In this document: positions 1-12,329 of the stretch, in pieces
Layout: every line of letters starts with the position of its first letter
Position numbering within the stretch: the stretch's first letter is position 1
Position numbers and translations under genes: made by a program
Origin: Typha latifolia
Lineage: Eukaryota > Streptophyta > Magnoliopsida > Poales > Typhaceae
NCBI GenBank assembly: GCA_019914945.1
Contig: CM034110.1
Span: 4,977,808 to 5,041,807 of the forward strand
Reading direction: 5' to 3'
DNA length: 64,000 bases
Notes under the pieces: generated by a model
What the model saw: only the letters and a program-made list of their open reading frames with translations
Database searches by the model: none
What the model was told of the DNA's origin: nothing

Positions 1-100
1 GGCCTATTACCTATAGTCTCCTCCCATCTACGCAAAAAAATTATTAAATCTAGGACTAATCAGCTGACAGCAGAGTTATAATAATTCAAGTACAAGATAC

Positions 101-2447
101 CTGCTCAGGTGGCCTAGTTAGAGCAGGTGACACGGAAGCACCGGCAACCAGACCAGAACCTGAAAGAATATCTTTCAAAGTGCCACTGACTCCCAAAAGG
201 AGAAGAGTTTTAGCTCCTATGGCCGATCCACTAGCGCACGTAGAAAGAAGGCGGATCAACCCCTGAAAGACATTGTTCCAACAGATTAGCAAAGATCAGA
301 AAATTCCTAACAACCCAAATAAAGTCATGCACATACCGTGTAGGTAGATGTACTCAAAGAAGCTTGCCCTCCAGAATTGCTAATGGATATCAACCCAGCA
401 GCTTGTGCAACCAAACCATGATTACACAACTCATCTAACTTGTCAGGCAATGAGGCGAAAGCTTCTGCAATACGTGTCAAGCAAACAGAGGCATGTTCCA
501 GCACCTAAATTTGATGTTGCCGAAAGAAAGAACAATTGACATCTTAGTAAACCATTCAACAGATAAAGATGTCAGAGGCCCTCACTTCAGCCATATATGT
601 ACTTGGGGAATCTAATAATTTCATAACATCTTATGTACCTTTGCATCATGATAATTCAGAAGGTTTGTGAGCAACGGAACTGCTTCCATAACAAAGTCAG
701 CTGCATCAGAAGGAAGTTTCTTACACATATTTGCAGCAGTGGACAATGCTACTCTCTGAAAAGAAATGTAGAAGTAAATATAATACACAAAACTAGGAGT
801 CATTAGTTCACTGCCGAAAACCTGAATAAACAGTATAACGCAAGAACAATAAACTAGGGAGCATACTTATAGAACAATTACCTGAACGCCAGTTGAAAAG
901 AAGTCAAGATAAGACAGCACCGCCATTAGTGCACCAGCACGCAAACAAGCAGTCGGGTGCTCTTGTGATATCTTCTTGAGAGCTTGCAGTGACTGAGGAG
1001 AAGAATCAAACAGTTGTGAGAAAGGAGATGAAAAGGATAAATTTACTTTGAAAAGAAGTGATGTATCAGAGATGAAAGTTCTTGGCAATAGAAGTACACA
1101 TTTGTTATGGCCTCTATCTATCAAAGAGATGAATTCACCTAGAATATCACAATTAATACCTAACAATTCAAGAAAAATAAAGCTTTTCTGAACCAGTAAC
1201 CACATTCATAATTTACTCTATCCATTACCATGGCTTGCTATTCCAGGTTTTTGGTAAAATAACAAGCAAGCAACAAATGTAAAAGATGTTCAACATCTTT
1301 CTGCTCCATCGGCACAAAGATAGCAGGAGCAAACAATTGTCCCTTTTATAAAGGCTACTGCAGCTCAAATCTAGTTACACTCAAATTCATATTAGTTAAC
1401 CATTTACAGTAAGTGAACCCACAAAAATTACAACTAGCACTCAAGCAACAATTTCATCCAGCACCACTAAATATTGCTTGTACCACTAAATATTGCATGC
1501 ACCAACTACTAATGTTAACAAACCAATAGGCACATAAACCATCAAATTAGGGAAAAAGGGAAGGGGCACACCTGCTCAGCAAGGTCCATGTATTCAATTG
1601 TCAATAACCGGGCACAGAAGCATGGCACAGCACCATAATGCACCACCGCAGCACATGAGGATGGCAGCACGTCGCACAGGTGGGTGAGCGCCCTTGCAGC
1701 AAGCAGCATGATATCAGGATTGCTCTCATGGTTGAGCAACCCAACAAGGACAGGAACAAATGAGTCTACCGAGAAGGACCCTAGAGACTCCTCAGTCCCT
1801 ATTGACAGCATCTCGCAGAGCTGGGTCAATGCCTCTACCTGCTTTCCCTCCTCCCCTTCAGCCCTTAAACCCGAGAGGATCTTCTTCAGCCGCCCGCTCT
1901 GCTGCGATAGCGAAGAAGCCGTGATGGCTGACGACGGCAGAAGATCATCGAGCCCAGCACCAAGCTTTCTTAGCAAGCCCTGGAGTGCACTGCTAGCCGA
2001 CGTGAGATTCTGGTGAAGTATACTAACGCCTCCCTCGCTGTCGTTATCGTCATCAGCGGCCGCAGAGGCAGCAGCACCTGCAGCATCAAACCGCAACCCT
2101 AGGATTCTCTCGGCATCACGGTCTCGTTCTCGCTCTCTGTCTCTATCGCGGGAGCGGGATGCCTCAGGTGGCTCCTGCTCCTTACCCTTCTCGGCAGCCC
2201 ATGAGTGGCCTCGGCCGCCAGAGGCGCGGCGGCGACCGGAGGAGGAATCGCCCGCGGAGTCCATGGGAGCAGCGGCGGCAGCAGCAGCAGCAGCAGCAGC
2301 AGAGCGGCGGGAACGAGTGGTTGGGGGATTCGGAGCAGCGGCAGCAACAGAGGAGGAAGAAGAAGAGGTACGTGAGCGCTTAGAAGAGCGGGTGGTGGGG
2401 GCTTGAGAAGACGAGGCCTCCGCCCGCTTGCGGCTGCGCGTTTCCAT
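101..2447 (-). CDS. UPL3: HECT-type E3 ubiquitin ligase UPL3 (KAKTUS-like), N-terminal part, exons 1-5
   Basis: Five coding exons run leftwards: 1572-2447, 882-992, 639-755, 337-504 and 101-262. All have GT/AG borders, all introns are phase 0, and they give 478 residues. The start METRSRKRAEASSSQAPTTR is the UPL3 start. After a low-complexity region (Ser, a run of about 12 Ala near residues 50-60, an Arg/Asp/Glu repeat near 100-112) comes the conserved block SASSALQGLLRKLGAGLDDL and then armadillo-like helices (NHESNPDIMLLAARALTHLC; SLQALKKISQEHPTACLRAG; RVALSTAANMCKKLPSDAAD; GLIRLLSTCASG). In Arabidopsis, UPL3 ubiquitinates GL3/EGL3 and limits trichome endoreduplication. The catalytic HECT domain should lie several kb beyond position 1. 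The window ends inside the intron after exon 5, whose donor is at 99-100. No damage is visible. The exon joins rest on agreement with the family sequence as I remember it, not on an alignment. Confidence 0.95.
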
Positions 2448-2880
2448 ACAAAGTAGGGCGCCTCCCTCGCCCTACGGGCGGCGGCAAAGACGACGGCGAG
2501 ATCACTGCGACGATTCCTCCACCATCTACGAGCAAAGCTTCGATCTTTACGCGACCGAAGAGAAGAAATCGATTAGATCTGTCGCCGATTGATCGAATCG
2601 GCTCAAGAAATCCTACTCCTTGCCAACAATCTCTCGCTAGGGTTTTCGAATTGGGGACAAAGGAGCAGCGAAGATTTGGGGATAGAGAAGGGATCGGACA
2701 GTAGAGGACCAAGTGATCACGATCGAGGATTGAACGGGAAGAAGGGAGAGGGTGGGATTCGTGGCGGTGAGAAGGAGAGAGAGGTGGGGTTTGCTTTGTT
2801 CTTGCTCCGGGAAAGGAAGGATTGGTGTGTGTCGAAGGTATTGTTAGCAAATATGTATATATACATATTAACTTAATGGG
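2448..2880 (-). promoter_or_regulatory. UPL3 5' leader and candidate core promoter
   Basis: Upstream of the UPL3 ATG the minus strand is GC-rich and pyrimidine-rich for about 370 bases. It contains an AACCCTAGCGAGAGATTG stretch typical of plant 5' leaders. It then turns abruptly AT-rich, with a TATATATAC block at about 2853-2868 that could be the TATA box, placing transcription start near 2830. The exact start site cannot be read from sequence. Confidence 0.4.
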
Positions 2881-3280
2881 TGTTTGGATTCGGATTTGTT
2901 TTGGTTACTTGTGTTCGAATCGATTGAGGCTTCCAAAACGGAATTAGGTTTTGCGGATTGGGTGCAATTAGTTGCAAAGGGTCAAGGAAACCAGTCACAT
3001 GTGCTCGTGCCGTCCTGCGCGTGTGGAACTACTAACGGGGCAGAAGCTCAGGTCTGAAGTAGGTAATCGATTGAGTGCAGCACTGGATGTAGGAATTCTC
3101 CTGCATCCGAAGCTTCGTGGCAACGCAACTGTGTACTCTCAACCGTTCATAGCCACCTGAAACTGAAAGATTGGTGGCTAGAAAATAAGAAATCAGCCTG
3201 CATAAATTTTATCCGATAGAGATATCTTACATGATTCGGCCCGGCCCAAACTCAGCCCACCAATTTGCATGAAGAAGAGT
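2881..3280. other. Intergenic spacer
   Basis: This stretch lies between the UPL3 promoter and the 5' end of LINE-A. I see no gene, tandem repeat or clear terminal repeat in it. The 5' boundary of LINE-A is uncertain by about 100 bases, because I could not find a target-site duplication matching the sequence after its A tail. Confidence 0.5.
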
Positions 3281-3423
3281 TCTTTCCTCGTTCCATTGAA
3301 TCTTGAGAGGCGATCCGGCGAGGACACCAGGGGAATGGAGGGACCTTCCCCACCGGCTGATGCTAGTGGGGGGAGTGGCGAGCCCAGAAGAGATCGCAAT
3401 GAGAAGAGAAGGAACGCGAGAAC

Positions 3424-5240
3424 ATGAATAGATCATGGGCTTCGGTTGCGATGGAAGGGAAGCAGGCCAACGGCACCAACAGACGCATCCCAGAGGAGAT
3501 ACTGGAGAAGTTAAGAGAACAAATTGAAGAATGTATTATTATAGACCCGGAAGTCCTAGAGAAATGCAGGAGCCGGTGGAAACTCACGCTGTTCGGGAGG
3601 TTTTTAGGAAGGAGTATTCCACTAGAGATGCTCAAGCGCACGCTGATTAGACTATGGAACGGAATAGACAAGTTTGCTGCCTCGGACATGTCTGGAGAGT
3701 ATTATTTGTTTTAGTTTGAGGAGGAGGATATAGTACATGTCCTCACAAAAAGGGCTGTGGACTATACAAGGAAGAGTGCTCAGTCTCATTCCGTGGAGGA
3801 ACAATTTCAGGCCTACAGCGGAAGCTTTTACTTCTGCTCTGGTTTGGATCCAACTGCACAATCTGCCTCAGGAGTACTGGGAGCTAGAAGCACTGGTTCC
3901 GGTGGCCGAGTATTTCGGGAAGCCGCTGAGGGTGGACGAGACGACATTGGATCATACGAGGAGCAAGGTTTGCAGGGTGTGTGTGGAGATAGACCTCCAG
4001 AAACCATTAAAGAAGGCGGTATGGCTGGGACCAAAAGAAGACTGGGTGGACCTGAGAGTGGTCTATGAAAACATACCGGTATTCTGCTACCTTTGCGGCA
4101 AAATAGGGCATCGGGCAGCGGGTTGTGAGCACAGGAAGGAAGAAGCAAGAAAGGAGGGAACCGCCCAAGCGAAGTGCGAACAGACACCAACCGAGGAGGA
4201 GACCATGCAACCTCCGATGACGGAACAGACATGACCTAACGGACCGTGGTGCACGATGAGGAGGCGAAGGCGGAAGGTGATGCAACCGCAGGTGGCGCAA
4301 AACGCGGCGGCGCGGGACCCGATGGAGCAGGTGAGAGAGGCGAAGATCGAAAGAGGGAAAGCATGGTCTAGGAAAGTGGGTCCAGAGGCGAGTAAGCTGA
4401 ACTTACACACAAATGGAAGTCAGTATGGGACGAGTATGGAAACACCGAGCAAAGGGTGCATTGGGAAGGAGAACATGGCAGAACATATCAAGACGCTTCC
4501 TAGGGCTACAAGGCAGTCAGGGAAATGGGCCAACAGACGGAGAGCTCGAGCCTCTATACTGATAAGAGGATGTCGGCTAAAGGGAAAGAGAAGATCTTGG
4601 AAACCAAGCACACTGGGAGCCAACAGACGTGTAGCACCAAAGAAGAGAAGGTGATGGACACGACAAGTGATGGAACCCCTTTAACTAGCGGTCTGAAACA
4701 AAGGAAGGGGGATAAAGGGAAGGCAATGCAAGATGAGAGGAAGACGTGTCAAGAGATGGAAGAAGCTGTCCCATCTGAGCAGGACGGACTAATGGAGCTG
4801 GACTGCAGAGGGAAGAAAGTGACGCAGGACCGGGATTATGTTAGTATCAACGGGACTGTAATCAGGCTCGGGACGGGGGATGAACGTAGCAGGAAATCAT
4901 CTTCATGCCAATGAGGAAAGAACATCGCGGAGGCAAAGCACATAAATACCAGAGGACATCCTGCAAAGATGGCATTGCGACTACTGGAACGAGGCCACCT
5001 GCGGAGAAGAGGGAACCGTCAAAAGGCCATAGCACAGCGATGAGAAGGCTTAAAGAGGTGCTGACGAACCCACTAGATAATGGGCAGATGCCTATGGATC
5101 TGGAAGGGCCGAGTGAAGACCAGTGGGCCTTGGTCTGCATTGCAGACAGCAATGGCCTCAGTGCACAAGCCACGGAAGCGGGGGAGACGGCCAGAATGGA
5201 CCAGGAGAGATCCGCCGCGAAGCGCGGCAGACTGGCATGA
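3424..5240 (+). pseudogene. LINE-A ORF1 (DUF4283 / CCHC zinc knuckle), broken
   Basis: The reading frame opens at 3424 (NRSWASVAMEGKQ...). It continues through RWKLTLFGRFLGRSIP and LIRLWNGIDKF, the DUF4283-type RNA-binding fold, to a TAG at 3712. After a frame change it resumes from 3737 with ALVWIQLHNLPQEYWELEAL and the CCHC knuckle CYLCGKIGHRAAGC at about 4084-4125, stopping at 4232. A hydrophilic Lys/Glu-rich tail follows in shifting frames, ending in the segment at 5040-5238 (NPLDNGQMPMDLEGPSEDQW). LINE-B carries matching sequence. The protein family binds element RNA during retrotransposition; this copy cannot be functional. Confidence 0.85.
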
Positions 5241-5255
5241 ACATATATCTTGTCT

Positions 5256-8173
5256 AATGTTTAGAGCAATATTTTGGAACTGTCGAGGAGCCCTAAAGAA
5301 GGAAGTACTGGACAGATGTCGTGATCTGAACAGAGAACATAGGCTGGATTTTATAGTTTTGTTGGAAACCCATGCAGACTGGGCGAAAGCAAAGGTGGTG
5401 GCACGGGCACTGGGAAGAAACTGGTCCTCCTTCTCTGTGCCGGCCGAAGGGGTATCAGGAGGATTGATACTGATGTGGAAGACTACGGTTGGCTACGTGG
5501 ACGTAGTGGCGGTGTCGCGATATGCGGCGCACATGGTGGTCTCCTTAGTGGAAGGCGAGACTTGGCTGATGACTGCAGTATATGCAATCAATCTATTGGA
5601 GCAGTAGATCCTGCTGTGGGACGAACTGGTGGGTTTAGGGTTCCTAGACCTGTCGTGGGTAGTCGCTGGAGACTTCAATGCGATACTCTCCACGGATGAA
5701 AAAAGAACTTCTGCCCGAGTTACGCTTGGGCCGAAGTCGTTTGCGTTCGCAAAATTCATGGAGGATGCTGAAGTCTGTGATCTAGGGTTCGAAGGAGTGC
5801 CGTTCACCTGGTGTAACAACCAGCGCGGGGACAAGAGAATATGGGTCAGATTAGACCGAGCATTGGCAAACCCGGAGTGGGCTCGGAGGTATCCGTAGAG
5901 CCGCGTGGTACACCTAGACAGATCTGCGTTGGACCATGCACCACTACTAGTCATGGTTCCGAAGGAGGTGGAAAATAGAAGGTGACCTTTTAGATTTGAA
6001 ATGTACTGGACGGAATATGACGACTGTAGGCGCATCCTGGAGAAGGTTTGGAGGGGAGACGTGCATGGGAACCCCATGCATGGCTTCACACACAAAATGG
6101 CGACCATGCAGCGGTAGCTTAAAGGCTGGTGCAGATCGGATCTGGGCCACTTGGAGACTCAGCTGCACTCCGTGAAGGCTGAGATCAAGGAGTTGGAGGA
6201 GCTTGACGCCGGTGGTGACCTGGATGATGGGGGCCGCTCCAAGTTGAGAAGCTGCTATAACAGGAAGGCTGCCTTGAGTAGACAATTAAACTTAAAATGG
6301 TTACAGAGGTCGCGTCTAAGATGGGTGCAAGAGGGGGATAGAAATACACATTTCTTCCACTTTATGGCGACGATGCGAGGAAGAAGAAACAAAATTCAAC
6401 GACTCTTATCGGAGGAGGGGATATGGATACAAGGTCACGAAGAGATAGAGAAGAGGTTCCTTGACCACTATGAGGAGCTGTAGGGACCAACACATGATGA
6501 TGCCTCGACATTACCGGAAGGGCTGGAGCTGCCTGGAATTTCTGCGGAAGATCGTGTCAACCTGCTGAAGCCAGTGGACAACGTCGAGATCATGGAAGCC
6601 CTACACAGTTTGCCGACGGGCAAGGCGCCGGGTCCAGATGGGATACCGGTGGAAGTCTACTCGCTGTACTAGCAGGAGGTAGGGGACAACCTCTGCGACG
6701 TGATTAAACACTTCTTCCAGCATGAAAGACTTTCTCGGCAGTGGGGGCATACCTATATCACCCTGATACCAAAGGTGGAGAACCCAACCACGGTGAGAGA
6801 GTTTCGGCCGATCTCTCTATGCAATGTGGCATATAAAATCATAGCCAAAGTGTTGGTAGGAAGGCTGCGGGGGCTTTTGCCGCAGCTGGTGGACAAAGAG
6901 CAGGTGGCCTTTATCAGAGGCCGGAATATATATGATAATATTCTGGCGGCCCAGGAGATTGCACATTCGATGGTTAGTGACAAGCATCTGAAGCCGAAGA
7001 TGATGCTCAAACTGGACATGGAGAAGGCGTACGACCGAGTTAATTGGAAGGCAGTGCTGGGGGTGTTGGAAGCCATGGGTTTTCCGACCAAGTGGTGTCG
7101 GTGGATCAGTGCATGTATCAAGTCTTCGAGGTATGCAATCCTAGTGAACAGTTCACCGTCACGGTGGATAACTCCTCACCGTGGGCTGCGACAGGGGGGA
7201 CCCCCTCTCCCCATATCTATTCCTACTAGTGTCCCAGATACTGTCCAGCCTGCTGAAGGATCGCATGGCGCGTGGGCTACTGTAGGGTTACCGGGTCGAA
7301 GAGGTTCACCTATCACACCTCCTCTATGCGGATGACTTATTAGTCACCGTGGAAGCTTCAGTTCAGAATGTTAGAGTCATTCAAGAGTGTCAGTACAGCA
7401 AAGAGATATGGACCATACTAGGCCAGGTGCAACCGGAACTAGAGAAGATGGGAAGCTTGGTTGGATCAGAGTGGATCACTATGGAGTGGGGGAGGTGCAG
7501 GAAGGGAAACGACGACGGCATCCGGGCGCTGATAGCAACCACGTGTTGGGGCATCTGGAAACAACGAAACTGAATAGTTTTTGGTGAGCCGAGGAGGCAG
7601 CTTGCTTGGTGGCCAGACGAGCTCAGCTCCTGAGAGAGGAATACAACCTGCCCAGGAACGTCGAACCAACAAAGGCGATGCAGAAGAAGGTCGGGTGGCG
7701 CCAACCTCCAAGAGGATGGGTGAAGGTGAACATTGATAGAGCTTTTCGCTCGGGTGCGGGCCAGGTGGGAGCTGGAGCTATCATTCGGGATGATAAGGGA
7801 GGAGTGGTGATGGTCCGGTGGGAGCCCACACCAGCGGTGTCACCACTTCACGCGGAGGCTTGGGCAATGCAAATGGGTTTAAGCTTATTAAGCGGGGATC
7901 AGGTTGCGGAGGTGGAATCAGACTCGGAACAGCTGGTGAAGATATTGAGAGAGGAGAGCCCTTGCCCATGGCAGGTCCAGGGCATTGTGTGGGAATGTAA
8001 GGCCACATTAGCCATGTAAACGGTTAGGAAACAAGGCTGCGGATTGGGCAGCGCGAAGGGGCTTAGGTGCAACCCAGACCAGAGCGCTCCGAGCGGGGGA
8101 CCCTATGCCACCAGAGCTGTACGCCTTGGTTGAGATGGACAGTTGTCCATCTGGAAACCTTTTAAATAGCTAA
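5256..8173 (+). pseudogene. LINE-A ORF2: endonuclease, reverse transcriptase, RNase H, broken
   Basis: It starts MFRAIFWNCRGALKKEV at 5256. Endonuclease residues are visible in order: WNCRG (Asn), LLETH (Glu), GDFNAI (Asp/Asn) and LDHAPLLV (Asp/His). The RT follows with FRPISLCNVAYKIIAKVL, motif A LKLDMEKAYDRVNW, motif B RGLRQGGPP and catalytic LLYADDLLV near 7317-7345. The thumb, connection and most of the CCHC-like domain are deleted. RNase H starts near 7690 (WRQPPRGWVKVNIDRAF; GAGAIIRDDKGG; AEAWAMQMGL; ESDSEQLV) and ends NKAADWAARRGL before TAA at 8171. In-frame stops include 5605, 5896, 6481 and 6670 (all TAG). Motif B has QGGPP where the family usually has QGDPLSP. Confidence 0.9.
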
Positions 8174-8223
8174 ATATAGCTCTTCTTTTCAAAAAAAAAA
8201 TGACCCTAAGGTGAACCCGTGGG

Positions 8224-8904
8224 TAGGGGTGTAAACGAGCCAAGCTTGATCGAGCCTGGCTCTAATCAAGCTTGGATTGAAATTAATTTCGAGCCTGTCT
8301 TTGTGATCTAAGCTTGAATTAAAATAATTTCGATCCGAGTCAATTTTGAGCTTAAACGAGCTTAAACGAGCTTAAACGAGCTTAAACGAGCAATTTCAAG
8401 CCTTATTAATTTCAAATCATTTTTGAGCCTGAGCAAGCTTGAATTAATTTAGGCTTGAATAAAGCTTGAAATAAAACATAATTCAACTATAAAGATATAA
8501 ATATTACCAAAATATAAATTACAAGCAATAAAGATAAATGGGTTAGAAAACTACAAAGAACTAAAATATAAATTATAAGTAACAAAGATAATTGTGTCAA
8601 AAAACTAAAAGCAACCAAAATATAAATTACAAACAATAAAGATAATTGTGTCAGAAAATAATGGTTGAAATTATGAATGGATAGAAGGGTTTTGATCTGA
8701 TGGTTCATATTAGTTTGATATTACTCATATTATATATATATATATATTCGAGCTTTATCGAGCCGGCTTGGGATCAAGCTTGGCTCGAATTTAATTTCAA
8801 GCCTAGCTTTAATGATCAAGCTCGGCTCAGCATATTTTTGAGCCGAGCTTGATCGAGCATTATCGAGTCGAGCTCGAGCCGGCTCAATTATTTTGACAGC
8901 CCTA
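8224..8904. mobile_element. hAT-type MITE, 681 bp, with 8-bp target-site duplication
   Basis: The ends are inverted: TAGGGGTGTAAACGAGCC on the left, TAGGGCTGTCAAAATAATTG on the right (minus strand). Each is flanked by an 8-bp duplication, CCCGTGGG (8216-8223) and CCTGTGGG (8905-8912), with one mismatch. An 8-bp duplication and TAGGG-type ends fit the hAT superfamily. Subterminal regions are rich in GAGCC/AAGCTTG in inverted orientation. It contains a 10-bp direct repeat, GAGCTTAAAC x4, at 8348-8391, and three roughly 60-bp degenerate repeats at about 8500-8660. No transposase is encoded. Confidence 0.85.
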
Positions 8905-8912
8905 CCTGTGGG

Positions 8913-11900
8913 TTGGGATTCAATCTTGTACCTCATGTGTGCCAACACATCGATCACGACCATAAGATATTATAAATTAGATCATCTGTAATCTTATGGC
9001 TCTTTATATTTGATTTGGGCCACAATTAAAATCGTTGAATGAATATAATTGATGCAATTGCGCATAGCATCTCTTGATCGACCAAGAAGGGTTGGCGTAG
9101 AATAGGAAAGTTTTAGAGCATTGGAACCAATATAACCTAGGTCTAACCATATGCCTTGCACTTAGCACCAAATGACTAACTTGATAGGTATTCAACATGA
9201 TATTAGAGGCTAAAACAATTTAGGCGGCATTTTATTTGAATTCAAGACTTGCCATTAAACTTAGTTAGAGACTTCTAACCGTAACTAAATACTATTTTTT
9301 CCCAAACAAAGTTAAGGATGAAAGAGGAGAGATAAAATATAAATTAGTCAAAAATAATTTTTTTCTCAAATTATAATTTTACGACTGATATGACTTGAAT
9401 TTTTGTTTTATAAATTTAATAATAATATTTGGTATTATTTGCACGACACATACAAAATTTTCCTAAAAAATAAATATGTTTTACATTTTTCATATCACAT
9501 GAAAATAATAATAATATCCCTATTTTAAATTCTCTCATATATTTTTAGTTTATCTCCAAAATAAACTTAAAAAGATTTAAAATTTATTAAGTCTGCAATA
9601 GCTTATAAGGTGATTAACCTCGCAAATAGTTGTAAGCCCACAATGTAATATTGAGAGCTTCATTAAAAAAGATAATTTACATGGGGTTTTATCATCTCAA
9701 AAAAATAAACTGTATAGGGGCTTAAATAAATAATTATTTGGAAAAAATGTGCCTCTGAACAAAGTAAATAAATAAATAAAAATTAAAAAAAAGATATATG
9801 TGCTTAAAAATTTAAAAAAAAAGTAATAAAAAAAAAGAATATGCATGCTAAAAAAAGTAAATAAATAAATAAATAATAATTAAAAAAGGATATGTGGAAT
9901 TAAATAAATAAAAAAAATAAAATAATGCATGTATGCTATGCGGATTTGCGGGAAGCCCGCAACAAAAAAATAATTACAGTTTGTTAGCTAAGCCAAGGAC
10001 TTATAGACCCGCAATCTTTAAGAAAGAAGTGTAACCTTACCTTATAGAATGGTTTACCAACTTTTAACCCAAGGACCGACCTCCTAAAAAAAAGATAGTA
10101 AGCAACCACGTAAGTCAAATAGAGCTCGCAGGCTTACAAGCGTGTAGATACGATAAAATACTTTTTCTTGCAAAAAAATAAATTAATATTTTTATCTAAT
10201 ATCATCAAAGTCAAAGAGTATTTTGGCCTTAATTTTATATGTAATATATTTTCCTCCAAAATCAACACTTTTTCACTTTTTTATATCACATTAAAGGTAA
10301 TAATTAATTACACTCTTAGCTAGCTTGCAATCAAACATCAATTTTTTTTTTAGCATAGTTCAATTTACTAAAATTATGACTAAAAAGTAGGACTAATTAA
10401 TCACGTTAAAGCTAAGACTCAAACCGAACTAGTTCATAACAAAAGGATAACTTTCATAAGCTTAGGAGTTAGAATTTTCACAGAAATATACAAAAATAAG
10501 ATTGCCCAAATTACTAACATCTTAGTAAGAAATCAATAAAAATAATTTCTTTTTTCAATGGAAAGCTAGTAGGCAAGTCAAGAATGGCGAATGATGTTAC
10601 ATATTTTTTATTTTTTGTATGATAATTTCTTCGTTCTTTTCCCTTTGCAAATACATTGAATGTCATTACGGTATCATTCCTTCTTAATTTACTTGGCTGT
10701 CATGTATCACCTAATTCTAATATATTGAAATGCTAGCTCATGGATGTGCAAATTTCGTGGTAGATTATCTTGTATATTATGTGAAGTATTATAAAAAATA
10801 TATATAGAACAAAGTCATTTGCATTTCATTTATCTTGCAAGATTTTTTTAAAGGAAAGTCCATAGATACAAATTTAATTCATTCATTTTAAACAGCCTGA
10901 TACACAACATGAGAGGGGAGATAGAGCAATGGACCTTTGACAGAAGCCTCTCGTTTAGCTACAATAGTAAATATTACAATAAATAAAAATAATATATCAA
11001 ATTATAGGGTGCATATAAAATATATTAAGAAACACAACTTTGACTTTGGTAGATACACAAATGCAAGGGACCTAAGATTAGCTTGTGGCTCTATTGCGAT
11101 TCAACATTTGTAGGTATACAAACTTATGGATCTCCAAAACACTAGAGAAGGATCCTCAATCTACAACAAAAATATACTATGAAAATTGAACGAAAGTAAG
11201 ACACACATCAATTGAAGAACAAAAAAAAGCTAACACGCACGACCACGATAGAGAGGGGCAAGTCTATTACCAGTGAGGAGGAGAGATAACTAGATAGGGA
11301 AGAGGTCAAGTGAACATAAGGGGGTAGTTGCGATCAATGGCAAGATGTGAGTAGTTGCATTTAGTAGCAAACTGGAAGTAATTACAATCAGCAGCGAGGT
11401 CGATGACAACAATGGACAATGAGGGGCATGCAAACATTAGAAATGAGGGAGGCAGCGGAAATGGCAGGTGGACTATAGCAACAACAAAGAAAAGACATGA
11501 TAGAGAGACAATTGGAAGATGGGGAGTTAGAGGCAGGCCGGATGGCGACAAGCGAAGGAGGGAATGATGGTGGTGAGGTTAAGATAGAGGAAAATGAAGC
11601 CGGTGCAGGAAAAGTGGGAAGAAGAAAATAGAGAAGAGATGCTTAGAATAAAGAGAGGAGAAGGAGACGGAAGGGAAAAGAAAATAGAGGGAGAAGACAT
11701 CTCCTCTCCTCCCTAAACACTCATGCTAGGAGGAGAGAGAGGAGGATCTCATCGGCACCGAGAAGAAAGGGAAAGAGGGAAAAGAAGGGAAAAATAAGAG
11801 AATGTCTCTTTCATCTCCTAGCCACTCAGCAAGAAGAGGAGAGGAGAGAATCTTGCCGATGGTATCTATAGGAAAAGCTTCTAAGAGAAAGGAAAGATAT

Positions 11901-12285
11901 ATGCACCAAACCATAGTAGAGCTAGGACTAGTGGAAAAAGTAATGAATTTGCAAAAGATTTATCGATACTATTTTCTTGCATTGTTAAGAAGAGTATAGA
12001 ATATTTGTAGCAATTTGAAGTAATTGATGGGATATGGAGTCTATTTATAAAAAATTTGATATTAATTTTGAAAATTTAATGGTTGCATTTTAAATATTTA
12101 CTTTATGTAATTTGATATTATTTTGATAGTTGGAGTTGAGCATGATAGCGTAGAGTATTTATTACTATTGATAGAGAAAATACTTCGACATATCTTCCTC
12201 TAAAAATAAGCATAGAAATAAAACTCCACATATTAGACAAATAGTTTAGTAGCAGTTTATATGTTACCTACTATAGAAGATAGAG
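8913..12285. other. AT-rich intergenic DNA, no gene recognised
   Basis: About 3.4 kb with no convincing coding frame. It contains oligo-A and AAATAAATAAAT simple-sequence patches (9760-9920) and a purine-rich stretch (11240-11860, GAGGAGA-type), where short open frames are a composition effect. I see no terminal repeats or transposon motifs. Confidence 0.6.
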
Positions 12286-12329
12286 AAAATGAGAAGAAAG
12301 AAGAACCACCCCCATCCCCACCCCCTGTA

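Larger units (their letters stand above)
3290..8200 (+). mobile_element. LINE-A: L1-type non-LTR retrotransposon, decayed, with A tail
   Basis: Read left to right, the element has a DUF4283-like ORF1 with a CCHC knuckle, an apurinic endonuclease, reverse transcriptase, a C-terminal RNase H, a short 3' UTR and an A10 tail at 8191-8200. This is the usual order of plant L1 elements that carry RNase H. Many in-frame stops and frameshifts make it inactive. About 1 kb or more is missing between the RT YADD motif and the region before RNase H, with the join near 7355-7380. A hAT MITE lies immediately downstream (8224). It is a relative of LINE-B at 12.3 kb, with which it aligns through ORF1, the endonuclease and RNase H. 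Confidence 0.9.

Noticed and set aside
1684..2383. Open frames on the plus strand opposite UPL3 exon 1
   Set aside because: They are antisense shadows of a GC-rich, well-conserved exon; the minus-strand frame carries the family motifs.
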